Assembly (NCBI RefSeq): GCF_013371465.1
Contig: NZ_JABWDU010000002.1
Location: forward strand, 124,001-188,000
Direction of reading: 5' to 3'
DNA from: Ensifer oleiphilus
GTDB lineage: Bacteria; Pseudomonadota; Alphaproteobacteria; Rhizobiales; Rhizobiaceae
DNA: 64,000 bases
In this document: positions 11,154-20,039 of the stretch, one piece after another
Layout: every line of letters begins with the position of its first letter
Position numbering within the stretch: position 1 is the stretch's first letter
Notes under the pieces: generated by a model
The model's input: the letters and a program-made list of their open reading frames with translations, nothing else
The model's database searches: none
Told to the model about the DNA's origin: nothing
Program-made: the position numbers and the translations under genes

Positions 11154-12143
11154 ATGATGGAAACGATCGTCGGAGACAACGGTAGCCGATTCATTATCGC
11201 CGCCGGCGCCGTTGCGATCGGGCTTCTGTGCCTCGTGGCCGTGCTCTATATCATGCGCAACAGGCCGTCTTCGCCCTTCATCCGCGGCGGCAAGAACAGG
11301 CAACCCCGCCTTGCGGTGCTCGATGCGGCGGCGGTCGACACACGCCGTCGCCTGGTGCTCGTGCGTCGGGACGACGTCGAGCATCTGATCATGATCGGCG
11401 GACCGACGGATATCGTCATCGAAAGCCGGATTGCGCCGATCGACGAGAGTGCTTCCGCAAATGACGGTCCCGCTGTCATCGAGCGCAAGCCGATCGAACC
11501 GACGGTTGCCATCGGAACAGAGACGAAGACCGCGGCGCAGGCGCAGTTGCGCCCTGCCGCCGCACAGACAGAGGCGGCCGTCGCAATGCCGGTCCGCCCG
11601 GTGGCGATGCCTCAGGAGCAGCCCGTAGCGCGCAGTGAGCCGGCCCCGGCAGTTCGCGCTGTCGCCGAGCAGCGCCCGGTCCCGGCGATGGCCGTCGAGC
11701 CGCGCCCGGTCGCACGGGTCGCACCGCCGGCGCCAGAAATCATTCCCCCAGAAATCGTTCCCCAGGTGAACACGAACGGGGCGCAGCTGAACACGGCCGA
11801 TAAGGTCGAAGGCATCTTCGACGCCGCCCGCAGCCGGGTGCTGCAGCCTCAACCGCCGATTCAGGAACGGCGTCCTACACCGGTCGCGCAGCCCACCCCC
11901 GTTACTGAAGGTGCGCTTTCGGATTTTGAACGCATTCTCGATGCGGAAATCAGCGGAGACCTGCAACGGCTGACGCCGTCTTCTGCGGCTGCGCGTCCGG
12001 AAAGCCGCGCCGCCGTGGCCGCCACCACCGCACGCCAGGAACCGCTGCTCGGCGCACCGCTCGACGACGCCCGCAAGGAGCCGACGATCGAGGAAGAGAT
12101 GAATCGCATGCTGGCCGACATCTCCGCCGGGCGTAAGCCCTAA
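11154..12143 (+). CDS. FliO-like single-pass membrane protein
   Basis: A 329-residue protein with a very short N-terminus, one membrane helix (~residues 11-34, FIIAAGAVAIGLLCLVAVLY), then a basic stretch and a FliO-type beta domain (LAVLDAAAVDTRRRLVLVRRDDVEHLIMIGG in two parts), and about 200 Pro/Ala/Arg-rich low-complexity residues with a short conserved-looking tail (EEEMNRMLADI). FliO is an accessory of the flagellar type III export gate, but no flagellar gene is near and the protein is much longer than a classical FliO (~100-150 residues). ATG 11154 follows AAAGGAG; the longer frame from 11046 is rejected. Function in this position next to cckA is unknown. Confidence 0.7.
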   Translation: MMETIVGDNGSRFIIAAGAVAIGLLCLVAVLYIMRNRPSSPFIRGGKNRQPRLAVLDAAAVDTRRRLVLVRRDDVEHLIMIGGPTDIVIESRIAPIDESASANDGPAVIERKPIEPTVAIGTETKTAAQAQLRPAAAQTEAAVAMPVRPVAMPQEQPVARSEPAPAVRAVAEQRPVPAMAVEPRPVARVAPPAPEIIPPEIVPQVNTNGAQLNTADKVEGIFDAARSRVLQPQPPIQERRPTPVAQPTPVTEGALSDFERILDAEISGDLQRLTPSSAAARPESRAAVAATTARQEPLLGAPLDDARKEPTIEEEMNRMLADISAGRKP

Positions 12144-12182
12144 CGCAGGTTGTTGCGTCGCTCGGTTCGAATAGGAGCACAA

Positions 12183-12221
12183 AAGAAGAAGGCGCGGTCA
12201 AACCGCGCCTTCTTCTTTTTC
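12183..12221 (+). terminator. bidirectional terminator between the FliO-like gene and dksA
   Basis: AAGAAGAAGGCGCGGT / ACCGCGCCTTCTTCTT, a near-perfect 16-bp inverted repeat with A- and T-rich arms, placed between convergent genes. Confidence 0.9.
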
Positions 12222-12246
12222 TGATGACTGACCCGAAAACCGGACC

Positions 12247-12666
12247 TTATTCGTCCCTATAGACCTTTTCCCGACGCTCGTGGCGCTCCTGCGCCTCGAT
12301 CGAGAGCGTTGCAATCGGGCGGGCGTCCAGACGCTTCAAGCCGATCGGTTCTCCCGTTTCTTCGCAATAACCGTAGGTCCCTTCATCGAGCCGCTGCAAT
12401 GCCGCATCGATTTTCGAGATCAACTTCCGCTGACGGTCACGGGCTCTCAGTTCAATTGCCCGGTCTGTTTCGGAAGAGGCTCTGTCGGCGAGATCGGGAT
12501 GATTGGCGCTCTCCTCGGCCAAGTGATCCAGTGTCTCGCGTGCCTCGCGAAGGATGTCGTTTCTCCAAGCATTTAGCTTGGCCCGGAAATAGGCCCGGTG
12601 GGTGGCATTCATGAATTCCTCGTCCTCGGAGAGAACAAAGGTACTAAGATCGATCTTCTCACTCAA
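12247..12666 (-). CDS. dksA: RNA polymerase-binding transcription factor DksA (single-Cys type)
   Basis: A 139-residue DksA/TraR-family protein that binds the RNA polymerase secondary channel and modulates rRNA and amino-acid promoters, usually with ppGpp. I place the start at a TTG (12666, SEKIDLSTFVLSEDEEF), because AGGAGA lies six bases upstream and this is the N-terminus conserved in rhizobial DksA; the in-frame ATG at 12729 gives a 21-residue extension with no RBS support. The coiled-coil tip carries the expected acidic residues (ADRASSETDRAIELR). Of the four zinc cysteines of E. coli DksA only the first remains (GYCEETGEPIGLKR, later ATLSIEAQE), the single-cysteine class known from Rhodobacter. 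Confidence 0.92.
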   Translation of the reverse strand: MSEKIDLSTFVLSEDEEFMNATHRAYFRAKLNAWRNDILREARETLDHLAEESANHPDLADRASSETDRAIELRARDRQRKLISKIDAALQRLDEGTYGYCEETGEPIGLKRLDARPIATLSIEAQERHERREKVYRDE

Positions 12667-13079
12667 CGCGATTCTCCTGAAGAACATCTCATTGCGGCGG
12701 TGTATAGCCCCATGGAAGCCGCGATTCAAGCCTCGGATTAAACACTCAACCGTATTTTAACGATGCTTGCAATTCAGGCTAACTGGCGAATATTTCATCA
12801 AAATTACAGATGAGATCTTAATCGTAGAGATAATCACCTACCCACCCTCAAGAAGACCGGTTGTAACTTGGATGTCCTTCGGCTTGGGCGACGCCGTCCT
12901 CGATCCGGTTTTGCCGGTGTTTGCGGCAAAAGGGCAATCCCCTGAAAAAAGCGCCTCGCAGCTTGATCTTTGCATCATCGACGGGAAAAGGTGGTGATCC
13001 GCCGGCACACGCGCAAGACCTGTTCCGGCGATACACGATCCGTTCGCGCCCCGCGACCGGCAGCCACCGGAATTCACGC
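12667..13079 (+). other. intergenic region dksA / sixA
   Basis: 413 bp. The dksA-proximal ~150 bp is clearly more AT-rich than its surroundings and should hold the dksA promoter. I see no convincing gene, RNA or repeat in the rest; the 76-residue frame at 12767-12997 lacks an RBS and any family motif. Confidence 0.6.
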
Positions 13080-13601
13080 ATGCAAGACAGTGCCGCCAGG
13101 CCCTTCCGTCTCCTCCTTCTGCGTCATGCCCGCTCGGGTTGGGCTCTGCCGGGGCAACGCGATTTCGATCGTGCGCTGGACGACGTCGGATTTGCCGAGG
13201 CGGAACTGATCGCGGAGATGGCTGCCGATCGCGGCATCCGGCCGGACCTGATCCTGTGCTCGACGGCGGTGCGCTGTCGCCAGACCGCCGAACCTTTCTT
13301 CCGCGCTGTCGGTGAAGACAGCGCCATCCGCTATGTGGATGAGCTCTATAGCGGTCCGGCAAGCATCTACACCGACATCATCGACGCAAACAGACACCTG
13401 AGTTCGCTGATGATCGTTGGGCACAATCCGATGATCGACGAACTGTTCCACCGTCTTGCCGGCAGCGAGGCGGCGACCGCGGCGCTTCCGCATGGTTACC
13501 CGCCCGCAGCTCTCGCGATCCTGGACGTGCAGGCAGGGTCTGGCGGTACGGTTACGGCGACACTGGTATCGCTGATGCTGCCGACCAGGGAACCGAAATG
13601 A
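13080..13601 (+). CDS. sixA: SixA-family histidine phosphatase
   Basis: A 173-residue small histidine-phosphatase-superfamily protein. It has the RHG-like motif (LLLLRHARSGWALPG), the second conserved Arg (CSTAVRCRQTAEPF), and the C-terminal catalytic His in MIVGHNPMIDEL. SixA proteins dephosphorylate phospho-histidine proteins such as Hpt domains or PTS components; the target here is unknown. Start ATG 13080 (MQDSAARPFRLLLLRHA); an in-frame extension to 12921 is possible but has no family support. Lies 124 bp before ycjX on the same strand. Confidence 0.88.
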   Translation: MQDSAARPFRLLLLRHARSGWALPGQRDFDRALDDVGFAEAELIAEMAADRGIRPDLILCSTAVRCRQTAEPFFRAVGEDSAIRYVDELYSGPASIYTDIIDANRHLSSLMIVGHNPMIDELFHRLAGSEAATAALPHGYPPAALAILDVQAGSGGTVTATLVSLMLPTREPK

Positions 13602-13725
13602 CATGCCGTTGTTGCGGTGCGGGAAATATTTCCTATATCGCCAAGGCAACAAGGGCCCGTCACACGTCTCGGCTCCAGGCATTCGCATGAACGAAAGCGG
13701 CAAGGTCCGCGAGGGATAGCACGAC

Positions 13726-15219
13726 TTGGCGCCAAATCTGACCAGCTTCAAAGACGACGCCCTGATTGCATTTGACAATCTCACCGATCGTGCATCGGGT
13801 CTCGTCAATCCCTCGATCCGGTTGGGGGTCACCGGGCTTTCGCGGGCCGGCAAGACCGTTTTCATCTCGTCTCTGGTGCACAACCTCCTCAATGGTGGGC
13901 GCCTGCCGGTGTTCGAAGCCGTGCGCTCCGGCCGCGTTTCTAAGATCAGGCTTGAGCCACAGCCCGATGACGCCGTGCCACGCTTTCAATACGAGGATCA
14001 TATTGCCGCTCTGGTGCGCGACCGCATCTGGCCGGATTCGACACGGGCGATCTCCCAGCTTCGCATCACTCTCGACTTCGAGAGCGCCAGCGGCTGGAAC
14101 AGGCTGTTTTCAGCCGGACGCCTGTCGCTCGATATCGTCGACTACCCCGGCGAATGGCTGCTGGACCTGCCGCTGCTCGCGCAGGACTTCAAAGCGTTCA
14201 GCGACAATTCGGTGGCGCGCGCCCGGGCGCACGGCCGCGCCAAGCTGTCGGCGGATTGGCTGACGCTTGCCCAGTCGGCGGGGCCGACGGCGATTGCGGA
14301 TGAAAGCAGCGCGCGCCGGCTTGCCGAAAGTTTCACAGCCTACCTCAAGGCCTGCAAGGCGGATGCGAGTTCGCCCTCGACGCTGCCACCTGGTCGTTTC
14401 CTGATGCCGGGTGATCTCGAGGGCTCACCTGCCCTCACCTTCTCGCCGCTTCCGGACCTGCCCGAAGGCCGCGCGCCCAAAGGCTCACTCTGGGCGATGA
14501 TGGAGCGCCGCTACGAGGCCTACAAGAAACACGTCGTCAGCCCGTTCTTTCGCGAGCATTTTGCCCGGCTCGACCGACAGATCGTGCTCGTGGACGCGCT
14601 GCAGGCGATCAACGGCGGACCGGAAGCGCTGCTGGATCTGGAGCAGGCGCTGGCCGACGTGCTGGCCTGCTTCCGCCCGGGCACCAACAGCTGGCTCTCG
14701 TCGTTCCTGACGAGAAAGATCGACAAGGTGCTGATCGCCGCGACGAAGGCGGATCATCTGCACCACGAGAGCCACGACCGTCTGGAACGCATCACGGCGC
14801 GTCTGGTCAGCCGGGCGGCCGCCAGCATCGGCATGAGCGGTGCGGGGCTCGAAGTCATGGCGATCGCCTCGGTTCGGGCAACGCGCGAGGCAACGGTCGA
14901 CCATGGCGGGCATACACTTCCCGTTATCGTCGGCACACCGATCGCCGGCGAGAAGATCAACGGCGACACCTTTGACGGAGAACGGAAAACAGCGATATTT
15001 CCCGGAGACTTACCGGATGATCCTGAAGTTCTTTTTAGGGCGCTGGATGCCGACGCATCGGCAACGACCTTCGGTGATGCACATCCGCTGCCGGAGCTCA
15101 GTTTCGTACGCTTCCGGCCGCCGCATCTGGAAGAGACCGGTGGTGGATTGAAACTGTCGGTACCCCATATACGGCTCGATCGGGCGATGCAGTTCCTGTT
15201 CGGAGACCGGCTGGCATGA
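13726..15219 (+). CDS. ycjX: YcjX-family P-loop protein
   Basis: A 497-residue YcjX (DUF463) protein, an atypical GTPase-like P-loop NTPase. The P-loop is GLSRAGKTVF (residues ~36-45) and a DYPGEWLLDLPL motif (~141-152) resembles a switch II DxxG. An AATKADHLHH motif gives the base-specific TKAD. Start is a TTG at 13726 preceded by GAGGGA; no ATG in frame nearby fits the conserved N-terminus. It overlaps ycjF by four bases (ATGA), indicating translational coupling. In enterics ycjXF is linked to the phage-shock response; in rhizobia the role is unknown. Confidence 0.92.
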   Translation: MAPNLTSFKDDALIAFDNLTDRASGLVNPSIRLGVTGLSRAGKTVFISSLVHNLLNGGRLPVFEAVRSGRVSKIRLEPQPDDAVPRFQYEDHIAALVRDRIWPDSTRAISQLRITLDFESASGWNRLFSAGRLSLDIVDYPGEWLLDLPLLAQDFKAFSDNSVARARAHGRAKLSADWLTLAQSAGPTAIADESSARRLAESFTAYLKACKADASSPSTLPPGRFLMPGDLEGSPALTFSPLPDLPEGRAPKGSLWAMMERRYEAYKKHVVSPFFREHFARLDRQIVLVDALQAINGGPEALLDLEQALADVLACFRPGTNSWLSSFLTRKIDKVLIAATKADHLHHESHDRLERITARLVSRAAASIGMSGAGLEVMAIASVRATREATVDHGGHTLPVIVGTPIAGEKINGDTFDGERKTAIFPGDLPDDPEVLFRALDADASATTFGDAHPLPELSFVRFRPPHLEETGGGLKLSVPHIRLDRAMQFLFGDRLA

Positions 15220-16301
15220 GCGACGATTTCAATAGCCGAGGCCGAAAGCCCGGTGCGTTTTCCGTGAACCCCGACCCGGAGCCGAAGCTGGCCGAAAGCG
15301 CCCGACCCCGCCGTGCACCCGCAAGTTTCGACGATAAGGTGGTCCTGACGCCCGATGCGGAAGACCCTTTCCGCGAAACAACACTTGCCGTAGAGACCCT
15401 CGCTCTGCCCGAGGCAAGCCCTCGGAAGCGCCGCCTGTCCGTCGGCAGGGTCGCCATGGGCGCCTTCGGTGTTCTTCTGTCGCTTGCAGCGGGCTTGTGG
15501 GTCGATCGCCTTATCCGCGACCTGTTCTCCCGCGCCGACTGGCTCGGCTATGCAGCCATCGGCGTCGTCGCCATCGGGCTCCTGGCACTGCTGGTGGTCG
15601 TTGCCCGCGAACTTTCCGGCATGATGCAACTGACTGCCGTCCAAGCCCTGAAAACGCAGACCGAAAGTGCCGCCGCCTCCGGCAACGCCAAACTGGCGCG
15701 TTCGGCCTCTGAAAAACTCGTTCATCTTCTCGCCGCCAATCCGCGCACCGCGCGGGGACGGACACGCCTCAAGGAAACCGAAGGCGAGATTATCGACGGC
15801 CCGCATCTGATCGACCTGACGGAGCGCGAATTGCTGACGCCGCTCGATCGCGAGGCGCGCCGCATCATCCTTGCCGCCTCCAAGCGCGTATCGATCGTCA
15901 CCGCCGTCAGCCCGCGTGCGCTGGTCGATCTCGGCTATGTGCTCTATGAATCCGCCCGGATGATCCGTGCCATGGCGGAGCTATATGGTGGTCGCCCCGG
16001 CACTCTCGGCATGATCAGGCTGATGCGCGACGTCGTTGCCCACCTCGCCGTGACCGGTTCGATTGCCGCAGGCGACAGCCTGATCCAGCAGGTGCTCGGC
16101 CACGGCCTTGCCTCAAAACTCTCGGCTCGCCTTGGCGAAGGCGTGATCAACGGGCTGATGACCGCCCGCATCGGCATCGCTGCGATGGATCTCTGCCGGC
16201 CAATGCCGTTTCGCGCGCTGAAGCGTCCCGGCATTGGTGATTTTCTCTCTGACCTTACGCCCGGTGGAGGCCGCGCATCTGGCACGAATGACGTGACCTG
16301 A
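15216..16301 (+). CDS. ycjF: YcjF-family (DUF697/TIGR01620) inner-membrane protein
   Basis: A 361-residue membrane protein. About 80 polar residues are followed by two helices (VAMGAFGVLLSLAAGLW and YAAIGVVAIGLLALLVVV), then an amphipathic region and the conserved C-terminal DUF697 segment (LVDLGYVLYESARMIRAMAE, SLIQQVLGHGLASKLSARLG, GVINGLMTARIGIAAMDLCRP). It partners YcjX, with which it overlaps by four bases. No terminator is obvious after it. Confidence 0.92.
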   Translation: MSDDFNSRGRKPGAFSVNPDPEPKLAESARPRRAPASFDDKVVLTPDAEDPFRETTLAVETLALPEASPRKRRLSVGRVAMGAFGVLLSLAAGLWVDRLIRDLFSRADWLGYAAIGVVAIGLLALLVVVARELSGMMQLTAVQALKTQTESAAASGNAKLARSASEKLVHLLAANPRTARGRTRLKETEGEIIDGPHLIDLTERELLTPLDREARRIILAASKRVSIVTAVSPRALVDLGYVLYESARMIRAMAELYGGRPGTLGMIRLMRDVVAHLAVTGSIAAGDSLIQQVLGHGLASKLSARLGEGVINGLMTARIGIAAMDLCRPMPFRALKRPGIGDFLSDLTPGGGRASGTNDVT

Positions 16302-16678
16302 CTGGCCCGGATGCCGACGGATCCGAAACAACCTCGATAGCGCTGAGATACTTTTCCATCTTCTAGCCGAACGCCGCTCGACAACCGAAGGCGCGCGATT
16401 CATGCGAGCGAAACAAAGGAAGACGCATAGCGTCCATCAGGCTTGATCCTGGGCTCATCGGGCACCTTGGAACGCGGAACGCCGGCACACCTGGCCGCCA
16501 CAGATTCACATGACCGTGAGCACGCCGTGACTGCCTTGTGGCCATGTGCTCTGCAACGACCGAAGCGGTATCATCGACACAAAGAAGCCTTGATATCAGC
16601 CGGAAAGAAACCGTCCATTAACCATTTGCGCGCAAATGTGGCTTCTAGTTTCGGACGTTGACCCATCAAGGATCGTTT
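16302..16678 (+). other. intergenic region after ycjF
   Basis: 377 bp with no supported gene, hairpin-plus-T-run or repeat that I can see. It should contain the promoter of the secreted-protein gene at 16679. Confidence 0.5.
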
Positions 16679-17230
16679 ATGTTCTCGCGCCCTTCTTTGA
16701 TCGCTCGCGGCGCTGCCGCCTTCGCGCTTGCAGCAACCGTCGGCGTTGCGACGCCAGCCCTATCGGGCGGCAAGGACAAGGCTTTCTTCGAGAAAGTCTC
16801 CGGTCAATGGACCGGCCCCGGCGAGATCGTCGCCGGCAAATACAAGGGCACCAAGTTCACCTGCGACCTCGCCGGTGAGCCGGCCACTGGCAATGACGCG
16901 GGCATCAAGCTCGATGGCTTCTGCCGGGTCGGCGTGTTCAAGCAGCCCATGTCCGCCTTGATCACCCAAAAAGGCAACAGCTACACCGGCAAATTCCTCG
17001 ATGGTGCCGATGGTAAGGGCCTCGACATTGTGTCCGGCAATGTCGCCAAGGACAAAGTCGTTGTCGGCATCAACCGCAAGAAGCTGAACGGCGCGATGAT
17101 CGCCCGGCTTCAGAACGACAAGACGATGAACATCACGATCTCGGTCAAGGTTGAGAACACGATGGTGCCGGTGATCGGCGTCAGCCTCAACCGCCAAGTC
17201 GACGACATCGCCGTCGGTTCGATCAAGTAG
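16679..17230 (+). CDS. secreted protein of unknown function
   Basis: A 183-residue protein with a Sec signal peptide (SLIARGAAAFALAATVGVATPALS, likely cut near residue 29). The mature part begins GGKDKAFFEKVSGQWTGPGEIVAGKYKG and has two cysteines (TKFTCDL and GFCRVGVF) that could form one disulfide. Repeated alternating hydrophobic stretches suggest a small beta-barrel or lipocalin-like fold, and WTGPGEIVAGKYKGTKF resembles the opening of such folds; this is inference. I do not recognise a named family. ATG 16679 follows AAGGAT and is preferred to the TTG at 16658. Monocistronic with its own terminator. Confidence 0.75.
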   Translation: MFSRPSLIARGAAAFALAATVGVATPALSGGKDKAFFEKVSGQWTGPGEIVAGKYKGTKFTCDLAGEPATGNDAGIKLDGFCRVGVFKQPMSALITQKGNSYTGKFLDGADGKGLDIVSGNVAKDKVVVGINRKKLNGAMIARLQNDKTMNITISVKVENTMVPVIGVSLNRQVDDIAVGSIK

Positions 17231-17251
17231 ACGGTACTTCAGATCAACGAC

Positions 17252-17280
17252 AAAAGCCCTGGCCGAACGTCGGGGCTTTT
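17252..17280 (+). terminator. terminator after the 16.7-kb secreted-protein gene
   Basis: AAAAGCCCTGG / TCGGGGCTTTT imperfect stem ending in a T run; sits between convergent genes. Confidence 0.75.
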
Positions 17281-17300
17281 CTTGTTTATCCTGCGCGGTC

Positions 17301-17825
17301 TCAAGTCTTTGCCCGCCACCAATGCCTATCGTCGTTCGCCACCTCTATGCCAGTGACGTCGGCATCCGCCAGCCACTCTTTCACTCGCCGTCCGTTCACG
17401 CTCATGCTGGAAGCGAAGTCCGCAAGGGGCATCAGCACGAAGCCGCGCACCGTCATGCGCGGATGCGGCAGTTCCAGCCTGCTCTCGGACAGGGACAGGT
17501 TGTCAAAGGTCAGGACATCGATGTCGATTGTCCGCGGACCCCAGCGTTCGTCGCGTACCCGCTTCATCTGACGCTCGATGTCGAGGCAGGCTTCGAGCAA
17601 CGCTTCCGGACCAAGCGTCGTTCCGACTTCAGCGCAGGCGTTGAAGAACCATGCCTGATCGGTCTTGCCCCAGGGGGGTGTGCGAAACAGCCGCGAAACG
17701 GCCCGAATCGTGCAATCCGGCCTTGCGTCAAGCATCTGCAGGGCATCGGCCATCGCCCTTCGCGGCTCGCCGAGATTGCCGCCGAGCCCCAGTGTCGCAA
17801 TCGATCCGCTCATGTCAGGCGACAT
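17301..17825 (-). CDS. folK: 2-amino-4-hydroxy-6-hydroxymethyldihydropteridine diphosphokinase
   Basis: A 174-residue HPPK, which transfers pyrophosphate from ATP to hydroxymethyldihydropterin in folate synthesis. Motifs: GLGGNLGEPR at the N-terminus, SRLFRTPPWGKTDQAWFFNA, and the catalytic RWGPRTIDIDVLTF with LPHPRMTVRGFVLMPL. The ATG at 17825 overlaps folB by 11 bases; the ATG at 17813 (MSGSIATLGLGGN) avoids the overlap and is equally plausible. Last gene of folP-folB-folK, the enzyme acting between FolB and FolP in the pathway. Confidence 0.96.
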   Translation of the reverse strand: MSPDMSGSIATLGLGGNLGEPRRAMADALQMLDARPDCTIRAVSRLFRTPPWGKTDQAWFFNACAEVGTTLGPEALLEACLDIERQMKRVRDERWGPRTIDIDVLTFDNLSLSESRLELPHPRMTVRGFVLMPLADFASSMSVNGRRVKEWLADADVTGIEVANDDRHWWRAKT

Positions 17826-18183
17826 GCTCGACAGTCACCTCGACATAGTCGAGCACGCCGGGTACCGGCGCGTTCGGCTTGCGAACGGAGACCTTGGCCC
17901 GCCGGATCTGCGGGAAGCGCACACAGAGTGTCTTGGCGACCTCAAGCGCCAGTGCCTCGATCAGGTAGCGCCGACGGCCGGTAACGATGCGCTCGATCTC
18001 GGTAAAGGCGATGCCGTAATGCACGGTGTCGTCGATCGAATCGTCGACCAGCGCCGTGCCCTGCTCCACTTCAAGCTCCGCATCGACGAAGAACCGCTGT
18101 CCGAGGAACTCCTCCTCGTCGAGAACGCCATGGCGCGCAAAGAAGGCACAGTTTTTCAGGGTGATCGTATAGGTCGCGCTCAT
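17815..18183 (-). CDS. folB: dihydroneopterin aldolase
   Basis: A 122-residue FolB, which converts dihydroneopterin to hydroxymethyldihydropterin. It shows the family opening (ITLKNCAFFARHGVLDEE, with the catalytic-region Glu), DDTVHYGIAFTEIERIV and the YLIEALALEVAKTL helix, ending in VSVRKPNAPVPG with the catalytic Lys. Length is standard. It sits 14 bases after folP and overlaps folK, so the three genes are one operon. Confidence 0.96.
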   Translation of the reverse strand: MSATYTITLKNCAFFARHGVLDEEEFLGQRFFVDAELEVEQGTALVDDSIDDTVHYGIAFTEIERIVTGRRRYLIEALALEVAKTLCVRFPQIRRAKVSVRKPNAPVPGVLDYVEVTVEHVA

Positions 18184-18197
18184 GGTTCTTCGTCCCG

Positions 18198-19049
18198 TCA
18201 GCTCTTCTTTGCACCCAGCATAGCATCCGCCATCATCAGCGCATCCCTGCTGTTTGCGACATCGTGTACGCGGAAAATGGCGACGCCCGCCATCCGCAAG
18301 AGCGCCGTCGTCGCGGCGGTGGCGGCGTCGCGATCAGCCGGCTCCCGTCCGGTGACGGCGCCGAGGAAACGCTTGCGCGACGTGCCGGCCAGAAACGGCA
18401 GTTCAAACCGGTGCAGTTCGGCAAAACGCGCCATCAGCTCCAGATTCTCTTCCGTATCCTTGGCAAAGCCGAAGCCTGGATCGAGCACGATCCGTTCGCG
18501 ATCGATACCGGCTTGCGTCGCGATCTGCAGCGAGCGTGCGAGAAAGTGGAACTGGTCCTCGATCACATCGGCAAGCTTTTCGCGGTCACGGCCTGTGTGC
18601 ATGATGCAGAGCCCGGCTCCGGTCTGCGCCGCGACTTGTGCGATATCGGGTTCGCGCTGAAGGCCGTGCACATCGTTGACGATATGGGCACCAGCCTCAA
18701 CGGCAAGGCGTGCGGTCTCCGCTCTGTAGGTATCCACCGAAATGAGCGCATCGGTCTCGCGCGCAAGCGCCGCGATGACCGGCAGGATGCGGCTCTGTTC
18801 CTCCTCGGCACTCACCGGCGCCGCATCCGGTCTGGTCGATTCACCGCCGACATCGAGGATCAAGGCGCCGTCGCTGAGACAGCGCCTGCCCTGCGCGACC
18901 GCAGCAGCCGTATCGCAGAAACGACCGCCATCGGAGAAAGAATCCGGGGTAACATTGATGATCGCCATCAAAACGCCACGCGGCCCCAGTTCGACGCTAC
19001 GTCCATGCGCCAGCGTCCAGTGAAAATTTCGAAATGGATTGTAAGTCAT
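18198..19049 (-). CDS. folP: dihydropteroate synthase
   Basis: A 283-residue DHPS, which condenses hydroxymethyldihydropterin pyrophosphate with p-aminobenzoate; the sulfonamide target. Motifs: MAIINVTPDSFSDGG, LDVGGESTRPDAAPVS, VDTYRAETARLAVEAGAHIVNDV across two loops, and LDPGFGFAKDTEENLELM plus the SRKRFLGAVTG loop. First gene of the folate operon. Its promoter must lie in the 105 bp shared with the divergent DUF922 gene. Confidence 0.97.
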   Translation of the reverse strand: MTYNPFRNFHWTLAHGRSVELGPRGVLMAIINVTPDSFSDGGRFCDTAAAVAQGRRCLSDGALILDVGGESTRPDAAPVSAEEEQSRILPVIAALARETDALISVDTYRAETARLAVEAGAHIVNDVHGLQREPDIAQVAAQTGAGLCIMHTGRDREKLADVIEDQFHFLARSLQIATQAGIDRERIVLDPGFGFAKDTEENLELMARFAELHRFELPFLAGTSRKRFLGAVTGREPADRDAATAATTALLRMAGVAIFRVHDVANSRDALMMADAMLGAKKS

Positions 19050-19154
19050 TTCACCTCACGATGCGCAGCAACCAACCATTTCGATTTGCTGTTGCACCCG
19101 CGTTGGCTATGCCCCAAGCTTGATTGAAGTTCAACTAAAGAGAACTACGCATTG

Positions 19155-19784
19155 ATGTCTCGAGTACGCGTCCCGCTCAAAGCTGCCCTTCTTGCCCTTC
19201 TGGTTGCCATGCCCTTGGGCTCTGCGTCCGGCGAGACGGTGATGAGCAAGAGCTTTTCCTATTTCTCGATCGGCGGTCGTACGGCGGCGGATCTCGACAA
19301 GGCTCTGTCCAAGGCTGGGCCGATGATGAAGTCGACCGGCGCACGCCATCCGGGCGCAACGCGCATCAAGTTTGGCGGAACCATCACCTACGTCAATCGC
19401 GGCGGACGCTGCGCGGTCGGCGTTGCCCTCGTGACACTCAGCACGCGCATCATTCTGCCACGCTGGACGTATCGCAAGCAGGCGAGCCGCGACCTCGCTC
19501 TGGTTTGGGATACGTTGTCGAGCGACATCAAGCGGCACGAGGAACGTCACGCCGAGATCGCGCGCAACCATGCCCGCAAGATGGAGAAGATGTTCCTGGC
19601 GCTCAGGCCGCAGGCGGACTGCGAAAAAATGCAGGAAAGCGTCACGCGCGCCAGCGCCGACGCCATCGCCGCGCACGACAAGGACCAGGCCCGGTTCGAC
19701 CGGACGGAGGCGGCCAATTTCGACAAGCGCATGATCCGGCTGCTGCAGTACCGGCTGCAAACACTGCAAAAAACACAAAGATAG
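19155..19784 (+). CDS. DUF922-family secreted protein, putative zinc protease
   Basis: A 209-residue protein with a Sec signal peptide (ALLALLVAMPLGSASG, cleaved near residue 27). The body matches DUF922: FSYFSIGGRTAADLDKAL near the start, WTYRKQASRDLALVWDTL, then a HEXXH motif at residues 128-132 (RHEERHAEIAR). HEXXH is the zinc site of metalloproteases and the family has been suggested to be proteolytic, but no activity is shown by sequence alone. Cysteines at ~86 and ~155 (QADCEKM) could pair. ATG 19155 is chosen; a TTG one codon upstream is in frame. Divergent from folP. Confidence 0.85.
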   Translation: MSRVRVPLKAALLALLVAMPLGSASGETVMSKSFSYFSIGGRTAADLDKALSKAGPMMKSTGARHPGATRIKFGGTITYVNRGGRCAVGVALVTLSTRIILPRWTYRKQASRDLALVWDTLSSDIKRHEERHAEIARNHARKMEKMFLALRPQADCEKMQESVTRASADAIAAHDKDQARFDRTEAANFDKRMIRLLQYRLQTLQKTQR

Positions 19785-20039
19785 ACAGGGCGGCGTTCAG
19801 TCCACATGGCCGCCTAAGCATAGCGGGAATATACTTGACTGCTACCTGCCTAGCGCGTGCACACCCACAGTATTTTATTGGTGAAATCTAGCGATAGCTG
19901 CAGCGGAACGACTCGCTTATATTCAAAACATGAAACGTGAGGGCGAGATGAAATCCAACCCTCCGTTGTCGGAAGCGATTTCGCGGGCCATGACGGCCTC
20001 GCAGGATGTATAAATACGGTCGTTACTTGAAGTCGGCAG

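Noticed and set aside
12767-12997. 76-codon frame in the dksA-sixA gap
   Set aside because: No RBS, starts in the AT-rich promoter stretch, no conserved motif.
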